From contig JACJZD010000005.1 of the NCBI GenBank assembly GCA_020635795.1, forward strand, positions 101,495-165,494: a stretch of DNA of 64,000 bases. The letters run 5' to 3'. The notes under the pieces are model-generated. The model searched no databases and was not told where the DNA came from. It saw nothing but the letters and a program-made list of their open reading frames with translations. The position numbers and the translations under genes are program-made. Within the stretch, counting starts at the first letter, position 1; every line of letters starts with the position of its first letter. This document shows, one piece after another, positions 32,300 through 42,049 of this stretch. The DNA comes from Flavobacteriales bacterium. Lineage in GTDB: Bacteria > Bacteroidota > Bacteroidia > Flavobacteriales_E > Vicingaceae.

Positions 32300-35200
32300 A
32301 TGAATAATTACCAAATACTCATCAACAAACTCGATGCTTTTATCAGAAAGTATTACAAAAACCAGCTTTTAAAAGGTGGTATTTATGCTGTTTCGTTGGT
32401 ATTGGCTTCGTTTGTTTTATTTACTTCGGTAGAATATTTTGCCCAATTTAATATACTGGGTAGAACCATTTTGTTTTATTGCTTTTTTATTATTGTAGCT
32501 TATGTAATGGCTTATTACATTATTTTACCCATTAGTAAACTGTATAAGTTTGGAAAAATAATTAATCACCAACAAGCTGCCGATATCATTGGAAAACATT
32601 TTACAGAAGTAAAAGATAAATTAACCAATGTGCTTCAACTCAACGAATTGGCTTTTAACAATCCTAATCAATTGGTTTTAGCGAGTATCGATCAAAAATC
32701 TGCCGAACTTAAGCCTGTTCCATTTGCTAATGCCGTAGATTTTGCTGAAAACAAACGCTATTGGAAAATTGCTCTATTTCCATTGTTGTTTTTATTGTTT
32801 ATTTCTATTTTTTCACCCGAAATTTTTAAAGTCGGAACAGAACGATTGGTTAATCATAACAGCATTATCAAGCCCATTGCTCCATTCGAATTTAATATTA
32901 AAAACACCGCTCTAAGTGTTTTAAAAAACAAGGATTTTCATTTAGAAGTTGTAATAAGCGGAAACCAACTTCCCGATAAGGTTTTTCTTGTTCAAAATGG
33001 CATGAAAACAGTGTTAACGAAAACCGACAAAAGAAATTTTTCATACACGTTTAAAAATGTAACCGAACCGATAACATTTAAATTACTGGCTTCTGGTTTC
33101 GAATCGGAAGAGTTTATGTTGAACGTGCTGCCAAATCCGTTGTTAACCAATTTTAAAGTTCATTTAGATTATCCTAAATACATAGGTAAACAAAACGAAA
33201 CCTTAGAAAATGTTGGCGATTTTACCATCCCAGAAGGAACAAAAATTAAATGGGAGTTTTTTACCGAAGATGCTGATAATTTGTTGTTTAGTATATTAGA
33301 TACTTCTTTTAAATTACCATCGACAAACAAACAAGTTACTTTTAATACCATAGCGAAAAAAAGCACCAATTATGCAGTTTTACCAACCAACAATCTTGCT
33401 TCTGCACCCGATACGCTTAAATATGCTTTTCAAGTTATTAAAGACCAGTTTCCTACTATTGATGTGGAAGAAACAAGAGATTCGACCAACAACAAAAGGG
33501 TTTATTTTAAAGGGTTAATCAACGACGATTATGGTTTTTCAGGATTGTCGTTTCATGTTAAAATTGTTACCATAATTGATTCTTTACCAAAACGAAACGA
33601 ACCACAACAAGTGTTTTTGCCTTTTAATAAAGCCAATAATGCTGATGAATTTTTTCATTTTTGGAACTTGGAAACACTTAATATATTACCTGGTGATGAG
33701 GTGGTTTATTATTTTGAGGTGTTTGACAATGATGGGGTTAATGGTCGTAAATCAGCAAAATCAGCTATAAAAACATTTAAAGCAAAAACAGAAAAAGAGC
33801 TTGATGAAAACATTAACAAAAGCAACGAAAGCATTAAAAGTTTGCTTACCGAGAGTATTAATGATGCAAAGAAGCTCCAGAAAGAGCTAAACGATTTAAA
33901 GAAAAAACTAACCGATAAGAAAGAATTAGGCTGGGAGGAAAAGAAAAAAATTAAAGATTTGTTAGAAAAACAAAAAGAGCTGGAGCAAAAAATCAATGAA
34001 TTAACTCAAGAAAATCAAAAGAACAACAACCAGCAAAACGAGTTTAAACCGCAAAATGAGGAATTGTTGAAAAAGCAAGAGCAGCTTCAAAAACTTTTTG
34101 ATGAGTTAATGACCGATGAGATGAAGGAGATGATGAAGAAATTGGAAGAAATGATGCAAAAACTGGATAAAAACATGTTGGGCAACGAACTCGAAAAAAT
34201 GGATTTATCGAACAAAGATTTAGAAAAAGAATTAGACCGTTCATTAGAGCTTTTTAAACAATTAGAGTTTGAACAAAAACTAGAGGACGTTAAAAACAAA
34301 CTCGAAAAATTAGCTGATAAACAAGATAAACTTGCTGAACAAACCGAACAAAAAAAAGCACCGAACGAAGAGTTGAATAAAAAGCAAGACGAATTAAACA
34401 AAGAATTTGATGAGCTAAAAAAGGATTTAGACGAGTTGAAAAAGAAAGACGAAGCGTTGGAAAGACCAAAAGGAATGGGAGATACGAAAGAAAAGCAGCA
34501 AAATATTTCTGAAGAAATGAAAAAAGGGTCTGAACAAATTCAGAACAATAAAAACAAAAAAGCTGCTGAAAGCCAAAAAAGTGCTGCTGAAATGATGGAT
34601 GAATTAGCAGATGATATGAAAGCCATGCAATCAAGTTCATCAGAATCGGCAGAAGACATGGAATCGCTGCGTCAGTTACTCGATAATCTACTTTACATAT
34701 CTTTCCAACAAGAAGACTTAATGGAGCAGTTTAAAGCCGTTAAAAATGAAAGTCCAGAATATGTAAAACTAGTTCAAAAACAAAAAAAACTGAAAGATGA
34801 TGCAAAAATGGTTGAAGATTCATTGTTTGCATTAAGCAAACGAGTGGTTCAATTAGAATCAGCCATCAACAAAGAAATTAGTGCTGTTAATTTTAACATG
34901 CAAAAAGCCATTGAATTTATGGCAGAGCGTTTAAAGCCAATGGCTACATCAAAACAACAATATGTAATGACTTCAATAAACAATTTAGCCCTATTGTTTG
35001 ACGAAGCATTACAACAAATGCAACAACAAGCTAAACAAAAACCAGGCGAAGGTAGTTGTGATAAACCAGGAAGTAATGGAAAACCAAAACCTGGAGCTGC
35101 TTCAATGAAAAAACTTCAAGAGCAATTGAACAAACAATTAGAAGATTTAAAGAAAGCTTTAGAAAATGGTAAAAAACCAGGTTCTAAACCGGGAGAGAAA

Positions 35201-35662
35201 CCTGGTGGAGAAAATCCAATGAATATGCCAGGAGGTCAAGGTGGATCAAGCGAATCGTTTGCTAAAATGGCTGCCGAACAAGCTAAAATTAGAGAGCAAT
35301 TACAGAAAATGAGAGAGTCGATGGATCAAAATGGTAAAAACGGAATCAATCAATTATCAAAATTAATGGAAGAAACTGAAACCGATTTAGTTAATAAACG
35401 TATTACACAACAAACGATTAATAGACAAAAAGAAATTTTAACACGATTATTAGAGTCAGAAAAAGCAGAACGGGAGCGAGAGCTAGATGATAAAAGAGAG
35501 TCAAAACAAGGCTTAGACAAACTGACCAATAATCCTGAAAATTATTTTAAATACAACATGAAAAAAGAAACAGAGGTAGAATTACTAAAAACAACTCCAC
35601 TGAATTTCAATAATTTTTATAAAAATAAAGTTTCGATGTATTTCCAAAATTTATCAAAATGA
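32300..35662 (+). CDS. Large DUF4175-like membrane protein with long coiled coil
   Basis: 1120 residues. Two to three membrane helices near the N-terminus (about 25-75 and 150-170), an Ig-like periplasmic region (about 180-480), then a very long Lys/Glu/Gln-rich coiled coil (about 490-860). A Pro/Gly/Lys-rich stretch follows (about 905-990, with repeated KPG motifs), and another helical tail. The overall layout matches DUF4175-type proteins of Bacteroidota. The stop overlaps the next start as ATGA. The function is unknown; a structural or scaffolding role in the envelope is plausible. Confidence 0.8.
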   Translation: MNNYQILINKLDAFIRKYYKNQLLKGGIYAVSLVLASFVLFTSVEYFAQFNILGRTILFYCFFIIVAYVMAYYIILPISKLYKFGKIINHQQAADIIGKHFTEVKDKLTNVLQLNELAFNNPNQLVLASIDQKSAELKPVPFANAVDFAENKRYWKIALFPLLFLLFISIFSPEIFKVGTERLVNHNSIIKPIAPFEFNIKNTALSVLKNKDFHLEVVISGNQLPDKVFLVQNGMKTVLTKTDKRNFSYTFKNVTEPITFKLLASGFESEEFMLNVLPNPLLTNFKVHLDYPKYIGKQNETLENVGDFTIPEGTKIKWEFFTEDADNLLFSILDTSFKLPSTNKQVTFNTIAKKSTNYAVLPTNNLASAPDTLKYAFQVIKDQFPTIDVEETRDSTNNKRVYFKGLINDDYGFSGLSFHVKIVTIIDSLPKRNEPQQVFLPFNKANNADEFFHFWNLETLNILPGDEVVYYFEVFDNDGVNGRKSAKSAIKTFKAKTEKELDENINKSNESIKSLLTESINDAKKLQKELNDLKKKLTDKKELGWEEKKKIKDLLEKQKELEQKINELTQENQKNNNQQNEFKPQNEELLKKQEQLQKLFDELMTDEMKEMMKKLEEMMQKLDKNMLGNELEKMDLSNKDLEKELDRSLELFKQLEFEQKLEDVKNKLEKLADKQDKLAEQTEQKKAPNEELNKKQDELNKEFDELKKDLDELKKKDEALERPKGMGDTKEKQQNISEEMKKGSEQIQNNKNKKAAESQKSAAEMMDELADDMKAMQSSSSESAEDMESLRQLLDNLLYISFQQEDLMEQFKAVKNESPEYVKLVQKQKKLKDDAKMVEDSLFALSKRVVQLESAINKEISAVNFNMQKAIEFMAERLKPMATSKQQYVMTSINNLALLFDEALQQMQQQAKQKPGEGSCDKPGSNGKPKPGAASMKKLQEQLNKQLEDLKKALENGKKPGSKPGEKPGGENPMNMPGGQGGSSESFAKMAAEQAKIREQLQKMRESMDQNGKNGINQLSKLMEETETDLVNKRITQQTINRQKEILTRLLESEKAERERELDDKRESKQGLDKLTNNPENYFKYNMKKETEVELLKTTPLNFNNFYKNKVSMYFQNLSK

Positions 35663-36081
35663 GTGTTTTAGAAAGAATTGCAGATAACTTAGAGTTTGAA
35701 TCCCAACTCAACAACATCAACCAAATAGAACAATTAATCGACGAGGTGTGCGACAAACTAGCTATCCACGAAGATTATTATGGAAACATGTTAATTGCAT
35801 TAACAGAAGCTGTAAACAATGCAATTGTACATGGCAACAAACAAGACCCAAATAAACATGTAAAACTCCAATACGAAACAAAAAACAATCAAGTATTTTT
35901 TACCGTTCAAGATCAAGGTTTTGGTTTCGACTTAGCTAAAGTACCAGACCCTACTAAACCAGAAAACATCCATAAACTAAGTGGAAGAGGAGTTTATTTA
36001 ATGAAAAATTTAGCCGACGAAGTTATCTTTGAAAATAACGGTTCAAAAGTTTGTCTAAAGTTCACCATATCAAACAATTAA
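35659..36081 (+). CDS. RsbW-like ATP-binding protein (GHKL fold)
   Basis: 140 residues forming a single HATPase domain with the N-box EAVNNAIVHGNK, the G1 region DQGFGFD and the G2 region GRGVYLMKNLAD. This is the anti-sigma/serine kinase type (RsbW/SpoIIAB). No STAS-domain antagonist or partner sigma factor lies nearby. It is translationally coupled to the DUF4175-like gene, and ybeY follows three bases after its stop codon. Confidence 0.88.
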   Translation: MSVLERIADNLEFESQLNNINQIEQLIDEVCDKLAIHEDYYGNMLIALTEAVNNAIVHGNKQDPNKHVKLQYETKNNQVFFTVQDQGFGFDLAKVPDPTKPENIHKLSGRGVYLMKNLADEVIFENNGSKVCLKFTISNN

Positions 36082-36084
36082 GCC

Positions 36085-36507
36085 TTGCCACAAAACATTA
36101 CTTTTCATTCTGAAGACGTTGATTTTCATTTAGTTAACGAAAAACAAATCATTAAATGGCTACAAAACACCATAAAAAACGAAGGTAGAACTGTGTCAGA
36201 ACTTTCGTATATATTTTGTTCTGATGATTATCTTCATAAAATGAATTTAGAATACTTAAATCATGATACCTATACCGACATTATTACCTTTGATTACACT
36301 GAGGGAAGTGTTGTTGGAGGAGATATATTTATCAGTATTGACAGAGTTAAAGAAAATGCTTTAAAATTTAAAACAGAATTCGTAAATGAACTGTCTAGGG
36401 TAATCGTTCATGGCGTGCTGCATTTAGTTGGTTATAAAGACAAAACCAACAAAGAGAAGGAGTTAATGAGAAGTAAGGAAGATTTTTATCTAATTTTGCT
36501 TTCTTAA
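36085..36507 (+). CDS. ybeY: Endoribonuclease YbeY
   Basis: Metal-dependent RNase for 16S rRNA 3'-end maturation and ribosome quality control. The active-site helix is VIVHGVLHLVGYKDKTNKE. The first two His ligands are present, and the third ligand position reads Lys-Asp in place of the usual Asp-His. Start is TTG at 36085, three bases after the previous stop. The 140 residues fit the family. Confidence 0.9.
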   Translation: MPQNITFHSEDVDFHLVNEKQIIKWLQNTIKNEGRTVSELSYIFCSDDYLHKMNLEYLNHDTYTDIITFDYTEGSVVGGDIFISIDRVKENALKFKTEFVNELSRVIVHGVLHLVGYKDKTNKEKELMRSKEDFYLILLS

Positions 36508-36509
36508 TG

Positions 36510-36525
36510 TGTTCCACGTGAAACA
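36510..36525 (+). promoter_or_regulatory. parS-like site upstream of mnmG
   Basis: TGTTCCACGTGAAACA differs from the canonical parS TGTTTCACGTGAAACA at one position. It lies in the 31-base gap between ybeY and mnmG. The copy at 38406-38421 is its exact reverse complement. parS is the centromere-like site bound by ParB and loaded near replication origins. Confidence 0.8.
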
Positions 36526-36538
36526 ATAATTAATATTT

Positions 36539-38404
36539 ATGGAAAAAACATACGACGTAATAGTTGTAGGAGCAGGTCATGCAGGTTGTGAAGCTGCTGC
36601 TGCTGCTGCAAACTTAGGTTCAAAAACATTGTTGATTACAATGAATATGAATTCAATTGCTCAAATGTCATGTAATCCAGCCATGGGTGGTGTAGCTAAA
36701 GGACAAATTGTTAGAGAAATAGACGCACTTGGAGGTTACTCTGGGATTGTAAGCGATAAAAGTGCTATACAATTTAAAATGCTAAACAAGTCTAAGGGTC
36801 CAGCCATGTGGAGTCCAAGAACACAAAACGACCGCATGATGTTCTCTAATATTTGGAGGTTAAAATTAGAGCAAACCAAAAATTTAGATTTTTGGCAAGA
36901 TATGGTTACGGAATTGATTATAGAAAAGAATACTTGTACAGGTATAAAAACACAAATAGGAATAGAATTTAAAGCTAAATCTGTAATACTTACCAATGGC
37001 ACATTTTTAAATGGATTAATACATATTGGTGAAAAACAATTTGGAGGCGGTAGAGCTGGAGATAGAGCGTCAACTGGCCTAACAGAACAACTAATCTCAG
37101 CAGGATTTACATCTGGAAGAATGAAAACGGGAACACCACCAAGGGTGGATGGTAGATCATTAAATTATTCTAAAATGGAAGAACAACCTGGAGACGAAAA
37201 ACCATCTAAATTTTCTTTTTCTTCAGAAACAACTCCATTATTGAAACAAAGAAGCTGCTACATAACATATACCAACGATGATGTTCATGATATATTAAGA
37301 ACAGGCTTTGAACAATCTCCTATGTTTACAGGTAGAATTCAAGGTTTAGGACCAAGGTATTGTCCTTCAATTGAGGATAAAATTGTTCGTTTTTCGGAAC
37401 GAGAAAGACATCAATTGTTTATAGAACCAGAGGGTTGGGATACCGTAGAAATATATGTAAATGGATTTTCAACTTCTTTACCAGAAGATGTCCAATACAA
37501 AGCCATGCGATTAATTCCTGGTTTTGAAAACGCCAAAATGTTCCGCCCAGGATATGCCATTGAATATGATTTCTTTCAACCCACACAATTAAAAAACACA
37601 CTTGAAACAAAGGGTGTGGATAACCTATATTTTGCAGGACAAATAAACGGAACAACAGGTTATGAGGAGGCAGCTGGACAAGGAATGATGGCTGGAATAA
37701 ATGCTCATTTAAAATCCACTGAAAATGAACCATTTATACTTAAAAGAGACGAAGCTTATATAGGAGTATTAATCGATGATTTAATTACCAAAGGGACAAC
37801 TGAGCCTTATCGTATGTTTACATCAAGAGCTGAATATAGAATACTTTTACGACAAGATAATGCAGATGTAAGGCTTACCCCGTTATCAAATAAAATAGGT
37901 TTAGCTACTGATGATATGCTTAAAAAGGTAGAACAAAAAAACAGCAATATAAATTCAATAATTTCAAAATTTGAAGAGACTAGTTTATTGCCTGAAGAAG
38001 TAAACGATTATTTAGACTCACAAAACTCATCAATTTTAAAACAAAAAGTTAAGGCAAATACTGTAATCACACGTCCTAATATAGAAATTACCAACATCAT
38101 CAATTCAAGTGTTAAGCTAAAAGAAACCCTTAAAGCATATTCGAATGAAGAATTGGAAGGAGCAGAAATATTGATGAAATACGATGGCTACATTTCTAGA
38201 GAAAAAGAAATTGCAGACAAAATGATGCGATTAGAAAATATTAAACTTTACGACAATATCGATTACAAATCGTTATCTTCTCTTTCTGCAGAAGCAGTTG
38301 AAAAACTAACCAAGATAAAACCAAATACTCTAGGGCAAGCTTCGAGAATAAGTGGAATTTCTGCTTCTGATATTTCTGTGTTAATGGTACACATGAATAA
38401 GTAA
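36539..38404 (+). CDS. mnmG: tRNA uridine-5-carboxymethylaminomethyl modification enzyme MnmG
   Basis: FAD enzyme that, with MnmE, modifies the wobble uridine of several tRNAs. The Rossmann start DVIVVGAGHAGCEAA is at about residues 5-19, the conserved CNPAMGGVAKGQIVREIDALGG follows at about 45-66, and GQINGTTGYEEAAGQG lies at about 365-380. The length of 621 is typical. parS-like sites sit immediately before and after the gene, in opposite orientations. In many bacteria mnmG (gidA) is next to oriC, which fits. Confidence 0.97.
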   Translation: MEKTYDVIVVGAGHAGCEAAAAAANLGSKTLLITMNMNSIAQMSCNPAMGGVAKGQIVREIDALGGYSGIVSDKSAIQFKMLNKSKGPAMWSPRTQNDRMMFSNIWRLKLEQTKNLDFWQDMVTELIIEKNTCTGIKTQIGIEFKAKSVILTNGTFLNGLIHIGEKQFGGGRAGDRASTGLTEQLISAGFTSGRMKTGTPPRVDGRSLNYSKMEEQPGDEKPSKFSFSSETTPLLKQRSCYITYTNDDVHDILRTGFEQSPMFTGRIQGLGPRYCPSIEDKIVRFSERERHQLFIEPEGWDTVEIYVNGFSTSLPEDVQYKAMRLIPGFENAKMFRPGYAIEYDFFQPTQLKNTLETKGVDNLYFAGQINGTTGYEEAAGQGMMAGINAHLKSTENEPFILKRDEAYIGVLIDDLITKGTTEPYRMFTSRAEYRILLRQDNADVRLTPLSNKIGLATDDMLKKVEQKNSNINSIISKFEETSLLPEEVNDYLDSQNSSILKQKVKANTVITRPNIEITNIINSSVKLKETLKAYSNEELEGAEILMKYDGYISREKEIADKMMRLENIKLYDNIDYKSLSSLSAEAVEKLTKIKPNTLGQASRISGISASDISVLMVHMNK

Positions 38405-38405
38405 T

Positions 38406-38421
38406 TGTTTCACGTGGAACA
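38406..38421 (-). promoter_or_regulatory. parS-like site downstream of mnmG
   Basis: The plus strand reads TGTTTCACGTGGAACA, the exact reverse complement of the site at 36510-36525. It begins two bases after the mnmG stop codon. The rest of the gap up to 38626 holds no gene and no recognisable DnaA box (TTATCCACA type). Confidence 0.8.
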
Positions 38422-38626
38422 AAAAAGAAACATAAAACAATAATTATTATTAACTATTTGTTTTACAGGTGTTTAACAATATATGATTGTTTCGAATTAA
38501 AAAGAATAGTCCATTTTAAATAAGTACAATCAATTATAAGTTCTCCAAAGTATTATGTATTGATTTTCAGGAAATAATTCGTTAAAACAAAACACCATGT
38601 AAAATACTGACTATCAAAGGGAAAGC

Positions 38627-40054
38627 CTAGTCTTGAGATAATCCACTTGCAGTAATCGTAGACTTTTCTTGGTAATCCTCATAATCTGTATTAATATCCC
38701 ACAAATTATGATTAGAGCCATTAACAATGTTTTCCGCAGCTAAATAACCCATGAGTATAGAGTGATCTTGATTGTTGTATTTAAAAGCACCATACCGTCC
38801 AATAATGCTTAGGTTATTGATTGAAGTTAAATATTCTTCAATTGGCTTTAATCTCTCTTTATATCCTTTTGAATAAACAGGGTAACAACTGTTGATTTTG
38901 TGTACATAACCTTCAGAAATATTCTCATTTTTAACCAAGCCAGTAATTTTTATCTCTTTTTTTGCTCTTTCAATTAATGAAACATCAGAATCATTCCATA
39001 AATCATCCTCGTTATAACACCAATACTCTAAAACAACAATAGTTTCTTTCTGATTACCGTTAATTTCAGGAACCCAATTACTAAAATTGGTAATTCTACC
39101 AGTAAGTACTTCTGTTGAATGAATATATAACCAATTATCAGGAAACAAATTTTCCCCATCAATTTTTAAATAAACCAATATTGTATTGCGGAATTTTAAA
39201 GAAAATGCTAACTGTTTAATATCATTTGGAACTTCTGGCAAACGAGTAACCATTTGTGTAAAGGGCATAGAAGAAATAATATGATCGTATGCCTCAATTT
39301 TTCCACCCTCAAATTCAATACTTTTAGCTATATTATTTTCGGCAATTATACGTTCTACAGGAGTGTTTAAGAAAACTGACCCATTATTTTCTGAAACATA
39401 TTTTGCCATTCGTTCATAAACCATTCCTGTACCCTCTAATGGATAAGCAAATTGATCAACCAACGTTTTGTGTTTATTACTTTTGTTTCCCTTAAAAGCT
39501 CCAATTACAGCCTCCCATAATGATAATTTTTTTATTCGTTGCGCGGCAAAATCAGCATCTAACTCTTTACAAGAAATACCCCATAATTTTTCTGAATATG
39601 TTTTAAAAAAAATTGAAAACAGCTTGTAACCAAATCTATTTGTTACCCAGTTTTCAAAAGTTCCATCAAGTTTTGTTGGTGATACTTTTTCTTTAAAAAA
39701 TGATAGCAAACAAAGAGTAGCAGTCCCTACACCTAATTTAAATAAAGCATCAAAGGGTTTTAGTGGATAATAGTAGAATTTATTTTTATAATAAATTCTA
39801 GTTAGTCGATCAACCATTTTATAATCATCCCCAACAACCTCCAGCCACAATTTATTTATTCGGGTATCATTACTAAAAAAACGATGGGGGCCCAAATCAA
39901 TTTTTTGTTCCCACAAATCAATGGTTTTTGCCATACCGCCCACTTGATTTGAAGCTTCATATAAATCAACTTTTACACCCATCTTGGTCAGTTGATATGC
40001 TGCTGTTACCCCTGCGGGCCCAGCTCCGATAATTGCAATTTTTTTAGTACTCAT
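38627..40054 (-). CDS. FAD-dependent amine oxidase-type oxidoreductase
   Basis: 475 residues. The N-terminal dinucleotide fold is IAIIGAGPAGVTAAYQL (about 6-22), followed by DLYEASNQVGGMAKT and DLGPHRFF. The family covers protoporphyrinogen-oxidase-like and UDP-galactopyranose-mutase-like proteins. In Bacteroidota such genes often sit in surface polysaccharide loci. The neighbouring GT-C-type membrane proteins point to a nucleotide-sugar or lipid-linked sugar substrate. The exact reaction cannot be told from sequence. Confidence 0.85.
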   Translation of the reverse strand: MSTKKIAIIGAGPAGVTAAYQLTKMGVKVDLYEASNQVGGMAKTIDLWEQKIDLGPHRFFSNDTRINKLWLEVVGDDYKMVDRLTRIYYKNKFYYYPLKPFDALFKLGVGTATLCLLSFFKEKVSPTKLDGTFENWVTNRFGYKLFSIFFKTYSEKLWGISCKELDADFAAQRIKKLSLWEAVIGAFKGNKSNKHKTLVDQFAYPLEGTGMVYERMAKYVSENNGSVFLNTPVERIIAENNIAKSIEFEGGKIEAYDHIISSMPFTQMVTRLPEVPNDIKQLAFSLKFRNTILVYLKIDGENLFPDNWLYIHSTEVLTGRITNFSNWVPEINGNQKETIVVLEYWCYNEDDLWNDSDVSLIERAKKEIKITGLVKNENISEGYVHKINSCYPVYSKGYKERLKPIEEYLTSINNLSIIGRYGAFKYNNQDHSILMGYLAAENIVNGSNHNLWDINTDYEDYQEKSTITASGLSQD

Positions 40055-40129
40055 AGTTTTATAAAGATGTAAAAGTATTAAATTTTGTGTTTAAATATAG
40101 GTTCTTAGTTAAGAAACAAAATTTTAGCG

Positions 40130-40137
40130 TAAAATTG
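40130..40137 (+). promoter_or_regulatory. -7-like element before the GT-C/lipobox gene
   Basis: TAAAATTG, one base off TAnnTTTG, 14 bases before the ATG. The same octamer occurs at 42027-42034 before the small lipoprotein gene. Confidence 0.35.
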
Positions 40138-40150
40138 CTAAAAATTAATT

Positions 40151-42001
40151 ATGCGAATATTTGTAATTTTTCTCTTTTTCTCCGTTACATTTCTTTCTTG
40201 TGAGACAAAAAACGACTCAACTCAAAAAAGTCAATCTATTGAGCATTTTAAGAATGAGATAAAGTCAAATGCAAATTGGTATAATAGTATCTCAAAAAAA
40301 GCAAAAGAACGAAATATTTCCATAGAAGAAATGTTAGCTTTAGATGCTCAATTTATGTATGAAAATCAAGTTTTTGTAACAGAGAAAACAACAGAAGAAG
40401 CTTCTCCTTTTAAAAGAGAATACACATTATTTTCTTTTAACCAATTAATTCCTTTAATACTTGGGCTTATATCAATAATTATAAGTTTATCACTGTTTTT
40501 TAACAATAAAAATTATACTTGGTCATTAATTTACTTAACTATCGGAGGGGTATTTTTGCGTGTTTTTGTTTTATTATTAAATAACTATATCAATGGTTGG
40601 GATGAGATTTTTCATGCGTTGGTTGCAAAAAACATGTCTTCAAACCCATTTCATCCAATGCTATATAAAAACCCCATACTAAATTTTGATGAGTTTAGTT
40701 GGGTTTCTGGACAAACATGGTTACACAAACAACCTTTGTTTTTATGGCAAATAGCATTGTCTATAAAATTATTTGGTGCAAATGTTATTGCGCTACGAAT
40801 TCCTAGTATAATTATGTCTGGATTACTCGTGTTAATAATCTATGATATTGGCAAAACAACAATAAACTATAAAGTTGGGTATTACGCCGCACTACTTTTT
40901 GTTTTTTCAAGTTATAGTATCGATTTAGCAAACGGGGCTGTCCATACAGACCATAATGATATGGCTTTCTTATTTTATGTTAGTGCAAGTATATGGGCTT
41001 GGACAAGGTATGAAAACACAAACTCAAAACACAAACAATTATTTTTAATTTTAATCGGAGTGTTTTCTGGTTGTGCTGTATTAAATAAATGGTTAGTCGG
41101 CTTATTGGTGTATTTTGGATGGGGGCTTTCAATACTATTAATAAAAGAAAGAAGAGTTGAATTTATTAACTATAAAAACATAATTATAAGTTTTGCTATA
41201 TCTCTAATCATATTTATTCCTTGGCAAATTTATATTTTTTTTACATTTAAAGAATTAGCATTACACGAATACAAATTAAATACACGACATCTATTTGAGG
41301 TGATAGAAGATCACGGAGGTGATTTTTGGTATCATTTTTTTGAAACAACAAACCTATATGGTATTAATAAGTTTTACGTGTTATTAAGCCTAATTTTTTA
41401 TATTTTTTATGTTAGAAAATCTACTTATAAAGTCGCATTTTTAAGTCTTATTACATGTATTTTTCTTTTTTATACTATAGCATCAACCAAAATGCCAACA
41501 TTCACTTTTGTATTATTAAGCATTGGATATGTAGTTTTGGGGTTGGTTTTTGAAAGATTAATGTCTTTTTTTATTGAAAATGTTAAGGTTAAATATAAGG
41601 GTGTAAAAACTTTTATAACTATAACTTTTATAGCTCTTATAATGATACCCATATTCAATTTAAATAAAATTGAAGAGCAACATGTAAAATGGTATTATAA
41701 AAAAGAAAAAACGCATCCATTATATATAAATAAAAACAACACCAAGATAATTAATAGTCTTAATAATGAATTTGATAATTTAAAGGGATATGTTGTTTTT
41801 AATTGTTGGGGTTTAGACAATATATCTGTTATGTATTTTACAGATGCCGTTGCAGCTTATTCATTTATTCCAAATGAACAAGATTACAATAAAATTAAAG
41901 AACAAAACCTCAAGATTTTCGTGTTTGATAATGGAATACTTCCTGATTTTTTAATTAACAATCCTGAAGTAATTAAATACAAAGGAAATTATATGTGGTA
42001 A
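40151..42001 (+). CDS. GT39/ArnT-like membrane glycosyltransferase with lipobox and W-A module
   Basis: 616 residues. The N-terminus MRIFVIFLFFSVTFLSC is a lipoprotein signal with Cys17. It is followed by one copy of the repeated module (about 30-72, Trp43). From about residue 95 the protein is polytopic, with about a dozen helices. The first extracytoplasmic loop contains WDEIFHALVAKNM, the acidic motif of PMT/ArnT-type GT-C enzymes, which use polyprenyl-phosphate sugars. A lipobox in front of a polytopic GT-C core is unusual. The module must lie in the periplasm. The small lipoprotein gene follows on the same strand. Confidence 0.85.
   Translation: MRIFVIFLFFSVTFLSCETKNDSTQKSQSIEHFKNEIKSNANWYNSISKKAKERNISIEEMLALDAQFMYENQVFVTEKTTEEASPFKREYTLFSFNQLIPLILGLISIIISLSLFFNNKNYTWSLIYLTIGGVFLRVFVLLLNNYINGWDEIFHALVAKNMSSNPFHPMLYKNPILNFDEFSWVSGQTWLHKQPLFLWQIALSIKLFGANVIALRIPSIIMSGLLVLIIYDIGKTTINYKVGYYAALLFVFSSYSIDLANGAVHTDHNDMAFLFYVSASIWAWTRYENTNSKHKQLFLILIGVFSGCAVLNKWLVGLLVYFGWGLSILLIKERRVEFINYKNIIISFAISLIIFIPWQIYIFFTFKELALHEYKLNTRHLFEVIEDHGGDFWYHFFETTNLYGINKFYVLLSLIFYIFYVRKSTYKVAFLSLITCIFLFYTIASTKMPTFTFVLLSIGYVVLGLVFERLMSFFIENVKVKYKGVKTFITITFIALIMIPIFNLNKIEEQHVKWYYKKEKTHPLYINKNNTKIINSLNNEFDNLKGYVVFNCWGLDNISVMYFTDAVAAYSFIPNEQDYNKIKEQNLKIFVFDNGILPDFLINNPEVIKYKGNYMW
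40238..40366 (+). repeat. W-A module, copy 1 (GT39-like protein)
   Basis: Encodes residues 30-72, with I37, W43, A51, A66 and F68 fitting [IV]-x5-W-x7-A-x14-[AG]-x-[FY]. It directly follows the lipobox. Confidence 0.7.
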
Positions 42002-42026
42002 TTAAAAAACATATTTTATTTTTAAT

Positions 42027-42034
42027 TAAAATTG
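42027..42034 (+). promoter_or_regulatory. -7-like element before the small lipoprotein gene
   Basis: TAAAATTG, identical to 40130-40137, 15 bases before the ATG. Confidence 0.35.
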
Positions 42035-42049
42035 CACAAATAAATAACT

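Noticed and set aside
33709..34640. Several minus-strand open frames opposite the DUF4175-like gene
   Set aside because: The Lys/Glu-rich coiled coil gives long Phe/Ser/Leu-rich frames on the opposite strand. They have no promoter or independent support.
38422..38626. Gap after mnmG as the replication origin
   Set aside because: AT-rich and beside a parS-like site, but no DnaA boxes or repeat array could be found by eye.
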